A stretch of 64,000 nucleotides of DNA from Platanthera guangdongensis (GCA_039583875.1 CM077149.1:21837194-21901193), one strand, 5' to 3'. Positions 43,580 through 55,470 are shown, numbered from the stretch's first letter. The notes: a model not told the origin generated them from the letters alone. A program made the numbers and translations.

Positions 43580-44751
43580 TGTACAACCACATATTCGATG
43601 AGTGGACCCCCCCCCCACCCTCCAGGATTAGTGTGGCGCAGGAACTCCAGAGGCGAGAGGGCTCTAGAAGCCGAGCCGGACACCTTCTGTCCTTGGCGTC
43701 GAGTGAAGCTGGCGCTATCAACGCCTTCCGCACTTGGTGTTGAGTGAAGATGGGGTTGTCAACATCTTCCGTTCTTAACGTCGAGTGAAACTTGTACTCT
43801 TGACGCCTTCCGCCCTTGACGTTGAGTGAAGCTGGCGCTGTCAACACCTTCCGCTCTTAGCGTCGAGTGAAGCCTGTACTCTCGACGCCTTCCGCCCGTG
43901 GCATTGAGTGAAGATGGCGTTGTCAACGCCTTCCGCTCTTAACATCGAGTGAAGCTTGTACTCTCGACTCCTTCCTCCCTAGGCGTTGAGTGAAGCTGGC
44001 GTTGTCGATGCCTTCCGTTCTTAGCGTCGAGTGAAGACTGTACTCTCGATGCCTTCCTCCCTTAGCGTTGAGTGAAGCTTACGCTCTCAACTCCTTCAGT
44101 TCCTTGGCATTAATTAAAGCTTGTGTTGTCAATGCCTTCTGATCATTGCTCAGGAAGATGTGCGAGACCCTTCCCGACTTGCATTCGCCCAGGGCAAAAA
44201 GGTGTCTCGCCCGTAGAAGACGGGGTGGCTCTCGCCCAAAGAAGGCATGAATGGTCTCGACAGTTCTAAGCAAGTGTTCTTTAGACCCCGCGTCCACCCA
44301 GAGTGGGGGTGCCGTGGAGGAGAGTGTCTGGCTTCCCCAGTATTCGCCCCTTTAAGTGAGTGGTGCCCACATGGACCACTTGCCCAGTGGGGTCTAGAGG
44401 CAAAATTACTTGGATACCCTTGCAGGGTTGTATATAGCCTTTTAGAATAGCGGAGTTTGTCTGTTGGCAGACCACTTTTGGCTGCATATAACCATTCAGA
44501 ACAGCAGAGTTACGCTATTTGCAAGTCAGGTTTTAAAAGTTATAAACAGACCCAAGGGAGTACCTCAGGACGCATGCTTACTTGTTCTATGGTCTTATAG
44601 CGCTTTCTGAGGTATCCTTAGCTCAGCACTTGGCTAAGGAGGGGAAGCGCTCTAAGAACTTTTGGGTGTGTGGTGGGACCTTCGTGCTCGAGCCTTGGGT
44701 TAGTTCTAAGTACTAAGCTTTATGTCAGTTAAGTTTGCTGGGCAAAGTATA
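43580..44751 (+). repeat. LTR-like repeat B, truncated at its right end by a solo LTR
   Basis: Starts TGTACAACCAC, like A. Contains the 41-bp array (about 43690-44135), ATTCGCCCAGGG, a TATA-like TATAAACAG at 44541-44549 and the CTTAGCTCAGCACTTGGC block. The sequence that follows CTTGTTAGGAG in A is lost at 44752, where a Tekay-type LTR begins. Confidence 0.7.
43690..44135 (+). repeat. Tandem array of a 41-bp unit in alternating forms, about 11 copies
   Basis: Unit CTTCCGCTCTTAGCGTCGAG then TGAAGCTTGTACTCTCGACGC. Successive copies alternate between a GTACTCTCGACGC form and a GGCGTTGTCAACGC form, so the higher-order period is about 82 bp. Every unit contains GTCGAGTGAAG or GTTGAGTGAAG. Confidence 0.85.
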
Positions 44752-45899
44752 TGTAAGACCCCCCCCCCCCCCTCCCGGATCCCAAAACACGGCACGAAGG
44801 GGGTCTTATGCCCGGAATAGCTGCCTTGCGGTAGCATTAGCACACGGGCTAACCTGTACCACAAGACGCCTATTCCGCCGGCTACAACCAATATCAATTT
44901 AAACATGTCAACCCAACCAAAATAAGCAAGAAGTCAAATCCACACCAAGCATATATGTCCAAATACATCAAATGGAGAAGCTAAAACATGCTTCTACAAT
45001 ATCAGAGTATAGCTATAAAATTGCCCAAACTAGCTACATCAGAGTCGCTCAACACTCACATCCGTAACCGACGGTAGCGACGACACCGTCACATGAGGCC
45101 CTGTCATCCTGGCCTGGTTTCCTGTTGCATAGTCTGCGGCTGCTCTACCTACGGGGTGACCTCCTAAAAAGGAAGATGTAGCAACCGTTAGTCGAAAATA
45201 CTAAGTGGCTTCTCATCCGCTCCCCCGGCGACTCCTCGGCACCGGGGGAGGAAAGGAATAAGGTTAATATATACAAGTAGTAAAACAGGTACAAGCATGT
45301 GGTAATAGTACATGAACAACAATATTATAAACTAGCAGTTCTACTTGAGCAATAGTAATTCAACAAGTACAAGTAACTACAGCAGGTAAGTAACTTAACT
45401 TATAAGGATGCTCATACAAGCTTATAAGTTAAGGATCGGTTTACATAAAGTAACTCATCATATAGGAGTGCCCATACAAACTTATACGATGAGGATCTTA
45501 TTGTGCAATGTTATGAAATGGTATGTATGCTATGCAATGACTCACCCATGTTCAAGCACATGCAATTGCTATGTCGACACAGACTATAGTTCCCACTATT
45601 CGAGCAGGTAGCTAACCTCCCAGGCATCAACCGTCGTGGCCAGGCGGTGACAGTAGAGCGAGTATCTCTACTACTAGGCGGGTATCCACACTACTTCACA
45701 TAGGCCTCTATACGCCTCAACGCTAAGAACACAATAGCAGAGCCCATGCATATTATGGCCCAGCGGGGGTCTCGAGTAGATGTGCACCGAGAACACAGCC
45801 CCAAACTGGCCTTGTGTGACTCGGAAGGGGCCTCGGAAGAAAGCACGAGGACACAACCCAACCGTTCACTTGGCACGGAAGGGGCCACGGGACGTGAAT
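44752..45899 (-). repeat. Tekay-type solo LTR, first part (minus orientation), split by the Tekay element
   Basis: Begins TGTAAGACCCCC, the reverse complement of the GGGGGTCTTACA end of the Tekay LTRs. It continues with the block CTTATGCCCGGAATAGC .. GCACACGGGCTAAC, homologous to the reverse of 50480-50550. Conserved hairpins lie at 45394-45433 and about 45453-45492. It ends at the GTGAA target site and resumes at 60161. No internal sequence or PBS adjoins, so it is a solo LTR. Combined length is about 1.47 kb, much shorter than the 4.68-kb LTRs of the intact element. Confidence 0.8.
45394..45492 (-). promoter_or_regulatory. Counterpart hairpin pair in the diverged solo LTR
   Basis: Sense (minus) strand order: CTCATCGTATA / TATATGATGAG (10 Watson-Crick pairs plus one G-T) around a loop with TTTGTATGGGC. 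Then CTTAACTTATAAG / CTTATAAGTTAAG (13 perfect pairs, plus strand 45394-45406 with 45421-45433) around CTTGTATGAGCATC. Order and loop match the intact Tekay LTR, while paired positions differ by compensated changes. Confidence 0.8.
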
Positions 45900-48800
45900 G
45901 TAACATCCCATGTTACTTCTAGACCCCTCAACTTAGATTGGGTTAGGCATGGGGTGAGATTTGAGGAGACCAACTAGGTTTGACCCTAGGTAGTGGGTGG
46001 TAGCCATGTGGGGCCCACTATAAGACCATAGTCAAACTAGGTCAAACTAGCCTAAGTGGGGACCCTAGCCACACCATGACCCCACCACATTGCCCTAACC
46101 CTAAAAACAATCTAAGTGGACCCTAGGGTATGTCACTGGGTCAACATTTTGACCCCAGTTGACCAAGGTCAACCTTGGGCTTAATTTGGTCAAACCCACA
46201 CCCATAGGCCTAATTAACCTAAGTGGGGCACCCCCTTGACCCAAACCAAGTTGGGTGGTGCCACTAGACCCATTTCCACCAAGTGGGGTCAGTCCACCCA
46301 CCATAGTTGACCAGTCAACCCCAAAAGTCAATTTGGTCAACAATTTGACCTAAGGAATGAAATGAAGGCCAAGTCATTCCCCCTTGGACCAAGCCCACCA
46401 AAATTGGCCCATAGTCAACCCAAGTGAACAAGACCAGCCATACCCCTCTAAATCAGGAGAGAGAATACATGCAAGGGGGTAAAATTGGAAATTTTAGGAG
46501 AAGAGGAGAGAGAAAGAGGAATGAAGGAAATGGTGGCCACATGGCCACCCCATCAGCTGACTTAGGCTGCCCAAAACCAAGTGGCTGACCTCCCCTCTTC
46601 ATTTCCAGCAGGAAACCAGGGCTGTGAGCCACATGGCAGCTGGGTGAAATCTCCAAAGCTCAAAACCGAGCTATCATTGGAGTTATCTCCACTTATAGGC
46701 CACCTCAGTCCAAACAAACCTCACCATTAGTTCCAGAAGGCTGAAAGGAGTGGAGTTCGACTGTTTAATCATGGAGAACGGTAGAGATTTGAGCTTTCGG
46801 GGTGGAGCTCGCCGGCGCACCACCACCACGGCAAACCGCCGCCTGACCCGCAGCCAAGCCCCGATTATGGTGCGTTTCACCTCACCTCTTCCCGTACTAA
46901 CTTTCTAGATCGAACTGGGGAGATATCGGGCTCAATCGAAACCGATGCCATGAGAGGAAATGGAGAAATTCGAGCTTTTCTTTTCTTGCTCGGGTTCGCC
47001 GGAGGAGCCAACTCCGGCGGCCCCACCGCCGGGAAACGCTAGCCCCCACCTTAACGAAGGTGGTGGCGATATCCGCCGGCGGTGGTGGTGGCTCAGCTGG
47101 CCGGAAATCGCCGGCAAAGTCGCTCCAGGCCGGCTCGATCTCAGCCATTGGCTGGAGGTAGACGACGACCAGATCCCGTTGGATCTTACTTCAAGATTCG
47201 TGCTACAGAATAAATAATTCATTTTAATTAATGTATTGAATAGTAACATTTCTGTCACACTTTTTCAGTTACCTTGCATGTTAAATATAGGCCTCCTAGA
47301 GGCATTTCCAGACCTTAGACCCTTAATGAAAAATGTATCCTAGGGTCTTACCTTTAAAATGCCACCCTAAACATACATTTTGGTGTAGTGTACAGTCCTG
47401 TAGGACATTTCTCCTAGGACTGGTCCTAGACTAGGTCAAAAATTATATTGGATGCCCTGGTCTCAATATTAGTCACCATGACCCCAAATTTTGGGAACAT
47501 GCATGATTAGGGCTTACTTACCTCCTGCCAAAATATAGGAATTTTTGGAAAATATGTTCCTATAGTTTTTGGTAAAATATCAAAATTTAAATAAATGACA
47601 TATATGGAGTTCTACTCCTCCCCATGGCCCCAAATTTTGGTGGTGGGTCAGTGGGGTCATCCTTGGTGCATGATAAAATTTTCAGCACCTTGGGTTCACT
47701 GCATGTTGGGGAATCCACTTGCATGTGCTAGCCTATGTTTAACCTTGGTGTGCAAATAGCAAAAATGCAATTTGGTGAATTTAGTCCAATGGTTACATGC
47801 ATGAGTCATGAAATTATTTACAGTGGTTCATTAGGGTAAATTTCACTCCTCAAATTAATAAGGTAATTGTTGGAATCAAAATTCCATTTATTGGAATTTA
47901 TTTTAAAAATAGCTATTTTGGCATTAAAAATTTGAAAATAGGATTTATTCAAGTACAAATCCAAACAACTTTGCCAAGGCATAGATTACATCACATTTGA
48001 CTTAGGAAAATTATGATTTCTCTGTTTTGAAGAACTTTGGAGTAGATGCCCTAAATTTCCCATTTTACCCTTATCATGATAATTCTTGAAATGATGGATT
48101 TATATCTCTGAAAAATTTGGAATTTATTCTACTATTACAAAATGTTGTTATAAGTTTATCACAAATTTCTCAGAATTTAATGGATGCATTACTTGTGTTA
48201 AATTAGTACAATGGCATTTTGGTAAATATCTTATATTGGAATCCCATAGGCCATCTTACATTAAATGTTGATGATTCTCTGTCAATAGCCATAAATTAGT
48301 GTTCTAAAGGCCCTGTAATTTTTCTGGAATTTTTGAGTATATAATGCTTATACTTCATTTGGAAAATGGAATTTTTGTGGAATTGATATTAAATTGAAAA
48401 TGATAATAAATAATTTAAGGAAAATTATAAAATTCTGTAGGCAGTAATATTTTGTCAATATACCTCTCAGGAAAAATTCCCTAGGTCAGTGGATGCTTAA
48501 TCAAACCACTTCATGTGTAAAGTGACCTAGCATTCGAATTAAAAGAATTAATTAAATGACTATTTGGCCAAGAAAAATTAAGAGAATCCTTAGGGTAGTT
48601 CCCTTAGTCCATAATACCTTAGGATAAATATTTAGATGCAAGATGCCTTAAGTTTTGGAAGATCACAATTCTAGGGTAGGCATAGGTCATGGTCTGCATA
48701 TAACACAAATAGGTCCTGCCTTAGGGGAATTACCAGGGGATTGATTATCGGCAGAAATAAGAGAGAGTCCAACATGAGTAACCCTGGTGGGTAGAGTTGT

Positions 48801-50583
48801 CTTAGTGAGAGATTAAATGCAAGTCTTAGCTACCAACTGGAGCGGGGATCGGCGGAAGACCGTCGTTTTCCTGGTAATACCTTAAGTTACTAGGGTTATA
48901 CTAAAGCAATAAGGAGAGCTGGGAAGATACATGGGTAGCCATCAACTAAAATAACTATCCTTGCGAAAGGGAACGCTGGGCGTAATCCCAACACAGTTCC
49001 TAGTGCCCCTTGAGAGCCCTTCACAGGGAATACCGGGGGCAGTCCTGGGATTAACCTTAAATCTCTAAGTATAATAAACTGTAGACAAGAGTAGTATAAT
49101 AGGCTAGGACATTGACGTACCTTCTCGCCCGTGTGGGGTTGGAGAGATTCATGATATATGCTCACCCGTTTTGGGGTTTGAGGGAGTTGGCATAAAGGCA
49201 CTGATGTGCGTTCTCACCCGGGTTTGGGTTTGAGGGATTCAGGACGGGTTTTTGTCCTGCGAGTGGAAGGCTCGGTATGAATTACTTGCATGTGCATAAA
49301 TATCGTAGCGGGGCATGCGGTACTGGCCGTTCGTCACACCGATGGCAGTACGGTGCACCAGGCGGTTGTGGGAGTTAGAGGGGCCAGTGGGTTGTTTTAC
49401 ACTGCGGTCTGGAGGACGACCCCCGATAACACACATCCGACCCAACAAGACTGACGGGTTTGTCAGCAAAGTACGTACGCGAGACTCTAGAGTGCACCTT
49501 GGACGTGTACAGAGGCGTATGAGAGGGGTCTAAGGCTTGGTAGTGTGCATACCGGTCTAGAAGCGGAGACGCCCGCTCCGCTGCTGCCGTAGCCACAGCG
49601 GTGGTACCCGAGAGTGATGCTAGCTCTCAAAAAGTGGGAACTAAAGGTCTGTGATCACAGAGTCGTTGTGTGTGAGTTGCACTTGCCTGCGCATAAAATT
49701 GCATCATATCATTCATTCATATTAGGTCATACGCTTCATAGATCCTTATCATATAAATTAGTATGGGCTCTTTTATATGATAAGTTAAATTTCCTGGAAA
49801 TCCTAACTTATATATTTGTATGGGCATTTATATAAGTTAGGGTACGTTTGTGATGATAGCATAGTGGTAGCTTTGCTTATTTACTTGTTCATACTGCTGC
49901 TTCTTTACTTTTCATTACTGCACTACTCTTACTTGTTACTTATACCGTACATAGAATTGCTAGAGTAGAACTACAGTACTTATTACATCATTAGTTAGAT
50001 ATTGTCACCTGCTTCCACTTTGTTACCCCTTGTTATCCTCCGCTTCGTCCTCCCGCTCGGTGCCTAGGAGCTGCGGGGCGAGGTGCGGAGGAAACGACTT
50101 AGTCTTTTTGACTAATGGTCGGTGACCAACTATTTTTAGGAGCCCGTGGAGATGGAGCACCAGCACGTCGAGGAGGCAGGGCATGAGGAGCAGATACCAC
50201 TTCAGCAGGCTACTTCCACTACTGTGCGTCCTCAGGTGGGACGAGAGCGATGTTCTAACATAGCTTCCGCATTTATGATTTTGTGAGAGAGAGATTTGAT
50301 GTACTGGGCATAAGCCCTTTTACTCTTTTTCTGTACTATTCTGTGGACTATTGTACTATTCATTTCCTTTATATGATTGTACTGTGACTTGTGTACTGAT
50401 GGCATTTTATACTCAGTTTTACTTCTTATTTCTCATATTGGCCTACAGGTTAACGATCGTTCTAGCCGGCAGAATCGGCGTATTGCGGTGTCGACTAACC
50501 CGTGAGTTAGTGCCACCGTAAGACGGCGGTTCTGGGCATAAGATCCGGTAGCCCTCCTTGGTAAGGGGGAGGGGGGTCTTACA
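45900..50583 (+). repeat. 5' LTR of the Tekay element (4684 bp)
   Basis: TGTAACATCCCATG .. GGGGTCTTACA. Holds a GTCAACC/GTTGACC-rich first 450 bp, a GC-rich block with GCCGCCGG words (46800-47150) and AT-rich middle DNA. Distally lie two hairpins at 49745-49841 and a third inverted repeat TCCTCCGC..GCGGAGGA (50036-50043 with 50085-50092). Open frames here (for example 46960-47217) are duplicated in the 3' LTR but have no recognisable product. Confidence 0.95.
49745..49841 (+). promoter_or_regulatory. Two tandem hairpins with a shared GTATGGGC loop (Tekay 5' LTR)
   Basis: Hairpin 1: arms CTTATCATATAAA (49745-49757) and TTTATATGATAAG (49772-49784), 14-nt loop TTAGTATGGGCTCT. Hairpin 2: arms CCTAACTTATATA (49802-49814) and TATATAAGTTAGG (49829-49841), 14-nt loop TTTGTATGGGCATT. 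Both stems are 13 perfect pairs of different sequence with a common loop core. The same pair is at 59317-59413 in the 3' LTR, and in diverged form in the solo LTR. Confidence 0.85.
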
Positions 50584-50586
50584 AAC

Positions 50587-50595
50587 TGGTATCAC
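50587..50595 (+). other. Primer-binding site of the Tekay element
   Basis: TGGTATCAC, 3 bp after the LTR end TTACA; a tRNA-Met-type site as in Tekay chromoviruses. Confidence 0.85.
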
Positions 50596-50766
50596 TTGAA
50601 CAACGATCATATGAGAAAGAACTCCACAACATGGGACCACCCCCGCCCCAGCATTAGTTTGCGGACAAACTATGCAGCGGAAGCAGTGGTGTGCCCATGT
50701 GTAAAGTCACATAAATGGTCCACAAAGTACAATATTTTAGGCCAGTTTTGTTTTAACCTTACCTTT

Positions 50767-51886
50767 ATGCAACCTCCACAGGTCGCAGCGCCGCAAAATG
50801 TGGCTCCTCCCCCTCCAGCTGCCACTCCATTCCTACATACGGAGATGGGGCAGACCCTGACGGCGATTTTGGATGCCTTTAGAGCCCAGCAAGTCCCAGC
50901 TCCACAGCCAAATCCGGGGTCGAGCTGGCTGAGTGCATTCAAGAGCCTGTCCCCACCGACGTACCGCGGGACAGAGGATGCGGTGAAGACAGAAGAAAGG
51001 CTGGAGGCCATACACGAGATCTTAGCGGGCATCAGCTGCCCAGTCGGCCAGGAAGTACCTCTAGCCACCTCCGTGCTAGAGGCCCACGCAAAGAGATGGT
51101 GGAAGTCAGTCCGGGAGACTACTTATGCGGACTTTGAGCTGTCAGAGATTTCTTGGGAGGAGTTTGGCGATGTGTTCCTGGAACACTTCGTCTCTGCTAC
51201 GGACAGGGATGCTTTGGAGGAGAGGTTTTTGAACCTCAAGCAGGGGACCAGATCAGTGATAGAGTACCAGAGAGAGTTCTCCCACTTGGCCAGGTTCGCG
51301 GGGATTCAGGACACCGACGATAGGAGGTATGCAAAGAGGTTCTACCGGGGCCTCAGGGATGATCTGAGGCAGGCTCTGTTATTCATTTCACATGGCACAT
51401 CCAGGCAGATCATCGAGATGGCGAAGAAGCTGGAGGCTGACCAGCTGATGGTGCGAGCCGGAGGGAAGAGACCATTTGATGGATCGACATCAGGTGAGGG
51501 CAGTAGGGGCTCTCAGAGAGGCAGGACCATTGGATACAGGAGGGGTGGGGGACGTCGTCGTCCCAACTTCAGGCAGGAGCAGGGGCCTCCTCCAGCTTTG
51601 GCTCCCCCACCTCTACAGATACATGATCCGAGGAGACAGGATGACCGAGGCCACCGACAAGTGGTTTGTTACGGATGCCGCCAGCCTGGGCACATCAGGT
51701 CGGAGTGCCCGCACCGATTCCATCCCCCTCCTCCTCCTCCACCTCCAGTGGCCCCTGTACAGCAGGGCCGAGGACGAGGCCGAGGACGAGGCCGAGGTCG
51801 GGGATATCATGGCAGGAGGCGCGAGCAGGAGCAGATATACGCCTTGGACCTCACAGAGCCGAGGAATCCCGAGGAGGTTATTACAG
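50767..51886 (+). CDS. Tekay gag, joined in frame to pol by a candidate intron
   Basis: Start chosen at ATG 50767 (MQPPQVAAPQNV). The open frame extends upstream to 50596, but that part looks like leader. Gag core: FKSLSPPTYRGTEDAVKTEE, LEAHAKRWWKSV, FGDVFLEHFVSATDRDALEE, LARFAGIQDTDDRRYAKRF. An Arg/Gly-rich stretch and a CCHC knuckle CYGCRQPGHIRSEC (about residue 300) follow. Without splicing the frame ends eight bases on as GT followed by TGA-like end (51894). With the 100-nt gap 51887-51986 removed it reads ITG into [17 protein letters not shown], which is the normal gag-protease junction of this family. Confidence 0.9.
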
Positions 51887-51986
51887 GTACTTGAAGTTAA
51901 TAATGAATTTCTTGGATTTCCAATGATATATATTTAGTACCTGGAACTATAGGATAACAATTAACTTTCACATAAACAAACCTCAG
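51887..51986 (+). other. Candidate intron between Tekay gag and protease (100 nt)
   Basis: TTACAG|GTACTTGAAG at the donor and AAACCTCAG|GCATAG at the acceptor. The insert is strongly AT-rich and has stops in the gag frame, whereas both neighbours are GC-rich coding sequence. Splicing keeps phase exactly (first base of a Gly codon before, the other two after). It could instead be a small AT-rich insertion that happens to have splice-like ends. Confidence 0.65.
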
Positions 51987-54115
51987 GCATAGTCATGATC
52001 AGCGGCAAGCCCGCTCATACTCTTTTCGACACGGGTGCTTCACACTCGTTCGTATCCGAGGCCTTCATCGACGGACTCGAAGGCGTGGAGAGGTTCCCTG
52101 GACTAGAGATGAGGGTACGTCTACCCGATGGATCGGAGCTGCGGACCACTGCACATTGTGATATGGAGGCCGAGATTGGCGGCAAGGCATTTGAGGCGCC
52201 GGCGACCATTCTGAAGTTGCAGGACTTTGATTTGATCTTGGGCATGGCCTGGTTGCATCGGAACCATGCCCAGATAGATTGCCCGTCCAGGAGGATCACG
52301 CTAAGACATGGCGACTCTCATGTTATCGTTGAAGGTATCCAGCCTATCTGCCACCTACTGTTATCTTCTATACAGGCTGTGAAGGCCCATGAGCAGGGTG
52401 AAGAAGTCTATATTGTCTGCTTCGAGATGGTGGGAACAGAGGCGACTATCTCAGATATTCCAGTGGTCCGGGATTTCTCCGATGTATTCCCGGAGAAATT
52501 GCCCGGACTACCGCCTGCTAGAGACTTGGATTTCAGGATTCAGCTAGTACCGGGAGCGAAGCCGGTGTCCCGGGCACCCTACAGGATGGCTCCTAGAGAG
52601 TTAGCAGAGTTCAGAACCCAACTGCAGGAGCTAGTCGAGTCAGGATTTGTACGGCCTAGTTCATCGCCATGGGGAGCGCCAGTTCTATTTGTGAAGAAGA
52701 AGGACGGATCACTGCGATTATGTATAGATTACCGGGAGCTGAACCGGTTGACGGTCCGCAACACCTATCCTCTACCTCGGATAGATGAGTTATTTGACCA
52801 GCTACAGGGAGCATTCTGGTTCTCCAAGTTAGATTTGCGATCCGGCTATTATCAGCTCCGTATCAGGGAAGAAGACATACCGAAGACGGCTTTCAGTTCG
52901 CGCTATGGACTATACGAATTCACGGTGATGCCTTTTGGGCTCACGAATGCTCCTGCTGCATTCATGATTCTGATGAACCGTGTTTTCGAGCCTTTCTTAG
53001 ATCGCTTCGTGATAGTATTCATCGACGACATCCTTATTTATTCTCGGACTCAGGAGGAGCATACGGAGCACTTGGCACAGGTCCTGCAGAGGTTGAGGGA
53101 GACACAGATGTACGCAAAATTTTCGAAGTGCCAGTTCTGGTTGCAGGAGGTGGCTTTCCTGGGGCACACGATCAGTGGGGCTGGGTTAGCTGTGGACCCA
53201 GCCAAGATAGCGACGGTGAGGGATTGGCCACGGCCGAAGACCGCATCTGACATCCGCAGTTTCTTGGGACTAGCAGGCTATTACCGTAAGTTCGTGGAGG
53301 GGTTCTCGAGGATAGCACTCCCCCTCACGTCCTTGACGAAGAAGGACACAGATTTTGTTTGGTCAGAGCGGTGTGAGACGGCTTTTCAGGAGCTGAAGGA
53401 CCGACTCATCTCATCCCCCATTCTTGCGCTTCCATCTGGGAGCGAAGGATTCCAGATCTACACGGACGCCTCTTCTCAGGGGATGGGTGCAGTCTTGATG
53501 CAGCATGGACACGTTATCGCTTATGCTTCGAGACAGTTGAAGAAGCATTAGCATAACTATCCAGTACATGATCTAGAGCTCGGGGCTGTGGTTTTCGCCC
53601 TGAAGATATGGAGGCATTACTTATATGGGATTCATTGTGACATCTTTTCAGATCACAAGAATCTCAAGTATATCGATACGCAAAAAGACCTAAACCTGAG
53701 ACAGAGAAGGTGGCTGGAGTTCCTCTGTGATTATGACTACAAGATCCACTATCACCCGGGGAAAGCGAACACGGTTGCGGATGCTTTGAGCAGGAGGGCC
53801 GGCACTTCTGGACCAGAGCCCCGATTGATGACCATAGAGCTGCTTCAGATGATGGAGGACATGCACATTACCGTGGTGTCCGAGACTGAGCCAGATGTAT
53901 ATAGAGAGTATTTGAGCTCAATGATCAGCGACGATGATATACAGGAGCGCATCCGAGCACATCAGAGGCTGGATGCTGCGTTACAGCCGATTTTCAGTGC
54001 CCTAGAGAGGGGCAAGGTCGAGGACTACACGCTACAGGATGATCTTCTTCGGTTCCGGGGGCGCATCTACATACCAGCAGGGGCAGTATTCGAGATGACA
54101 TACTCCGAGAGGCAC
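51987..54115 (+). pseudogene. Tekay protease, reverse transcriptase and RNase H, with one nonsense codon and one frameshift
   Basis: Protease has [16 protein letters not shown] and [19 protein letters not shown] has [46 protein letters not shown] and the catalytic [10 protein letters not shown]. RNase H has [19 protein letters not shown], then RQLKKH followed by TAG at 53549-53551 where the family has Glu (GAG to TAG). The same frame resumes with [29 protein letters not shown] and [10 protein letters not shown]. Near 54108-54111 a duplicated GA (TCCGAGAGGCAC instead of TCCGAGGCAC) shifts the frame into the integrase. The catalytic residues of all three enzymes are present. Confidence 0.93.
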
Positions 54116-55385
54116 ATTGCTCGAGATATTCAGTGCACCCCGGCATCACCAAGATGTGGGCAGATTTGCGGAGATCTATGTATTGGCCCGGGATGAAGAG
54201 GGAGATCACGGATTTTGTGACCCATTGCGAGACCTGCCAGCGTGTGAAGGCGGAATGCAAGAGCCCGGGAGGTTTACTACAGCCACTGCCAGTTCCAGAG
54301 TGGAAGTTTGAGGACATTGCTATGGACTTTGTACATGGATTGCCTCGCTCCCACTCCGGACATGATTCTATATGGGTTATAGTGGACAGATTGACCAAAG
54401 TCGCGCGGTTTATTCCAGTTCGGAAGGATGCCCCAGTTGCAGTTCTGGTGAGACTATTTGTGGAGCAGTACATCAGATATCATGGTATCCCCAGGACTAT
54501 TGTTTCGGACCGTGATGGTCGGTTCACTTCGAGCGAGTGGAGGGCCGTGCATGCTTACTTGGGATCTCGGCTTACTTTTAGCACCGCCTTCCACCCGCAG
54601 ACCGACGGACAGACCGAGCGGACCATCCGGACCATGGAGGACCTGCTCAGATTATGCATATTGGATACGGGGAGGCCTTGGGAGAGGCTGCTGCCATTGA
54701 TTGAGTTCTCGTATAATAACAGCCACCAGGCTAGCATCAGGATGGCTCCATACGAGGCGCTTTATGGGAGGAGATGCCGGACACCGCTATCATGGGTACA
54801 GGATGTGGATACCAGGGCTCTGGGATCTGATTATATAGAGGACACTGAGGCTCAGATTCGATTGATCAGGGATCGGCTACTGGAGGCCCAGAGCAGGCAG
54901 GCAAAGTATTATGATGCTCGGCACCGGCAGGTGGAGTTCCAGGTTGGAGACAGGGTATTCTTGAAGATACGTCCAGTACACGGTGTTTCACGGGTGCGGA
55001 GGCACAAGAAGCTCAGTCCACGTACATGGGGCCCTACCTGATCCTGGAGCGGATCGGCCCCTTAGCTTACCGACTGCAGCTGCCACCGGAGTTGGGTGCA
55101 CTACATGACGTCTTCCATGTCTCTTCCTTACGGAGAGCTCTCCTTCGGCCGGAGCAGCACATCACTACTACAGCCGGACCGGTAGAGCCTGACAGATCAG
55201 TGAGATTGGAGTCGATCCGGATTGACGATACAGCCATCCGAGTGTTGCGGAAGAAGAAGGTTCCCCTTGTGAAGGTGCTGTGGTCCAACCATGGACGGGA
55301 AGAGCACACTTGGGAGCCGAGAGATCTGATGCTGGAGCAACACCCGGAGCTATTCGCATCAGGTACATTTAAGTTATGCTTTTAA
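54105..55385 (+). pseudogene. Tekay integrase with C-terminal chromodomain, one frameshift
   Basis: Follows in the next frame: [20 protein letters not shown], zinc-finger Cys pair CETCQRVKAEC, core residues AMDFVHGLPRSHSG, TIVSDRDGRFTS and HPQTDGQTERTIR, then LIEFSYNNSHQAS and FLKIRPVHGVSRVRR. A missing base in CCACGTACATGG (about 55020) shifts into 55026-55385. That part carries GPYLILERIGPLAYRLQLP, HDVFHVSSLRR and a chromodomain-like end (VKVLWSNHGREEHTWEPRDL). Family members would be continuous here, so both shifts are recent lesions. Confidence 0.92.
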
Positions 55386-55430
55386 GATTCTTGATAATTC
55401 TTGCAATTAGAACCCCGTAGACCCGAACTT

Positions 55431-55450
55431 AAATTTCGGGGACGAAATTA
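55431..55450 (+). other. Polypurine-tract region of the Tekay element
   Basis: AAATTTCGGGGACGAAATTA, the signature word of Tekay/Del elements, 20 bp before the 3' LTR (TGTAACATCC at 55471). Confidence 0.9.
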
Positions 55451-55470
55451 TTTTCTTGTTTATTGGAATT

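Noticed and set aside
46932..47258. Frames inside the Tekay LTR duplicated at 56504-56830
   Set aside because: Duplicated only because LTRs are duplicated; low-complexity composition, both strands open, no homology recognised.
55360..55425. Second intron at the end of Tekay pol (CAG|GTACATTT .. GCAATTAG)
   Set aside because: The gap would be only about 50 nt and does not restore an expected C-terminus.
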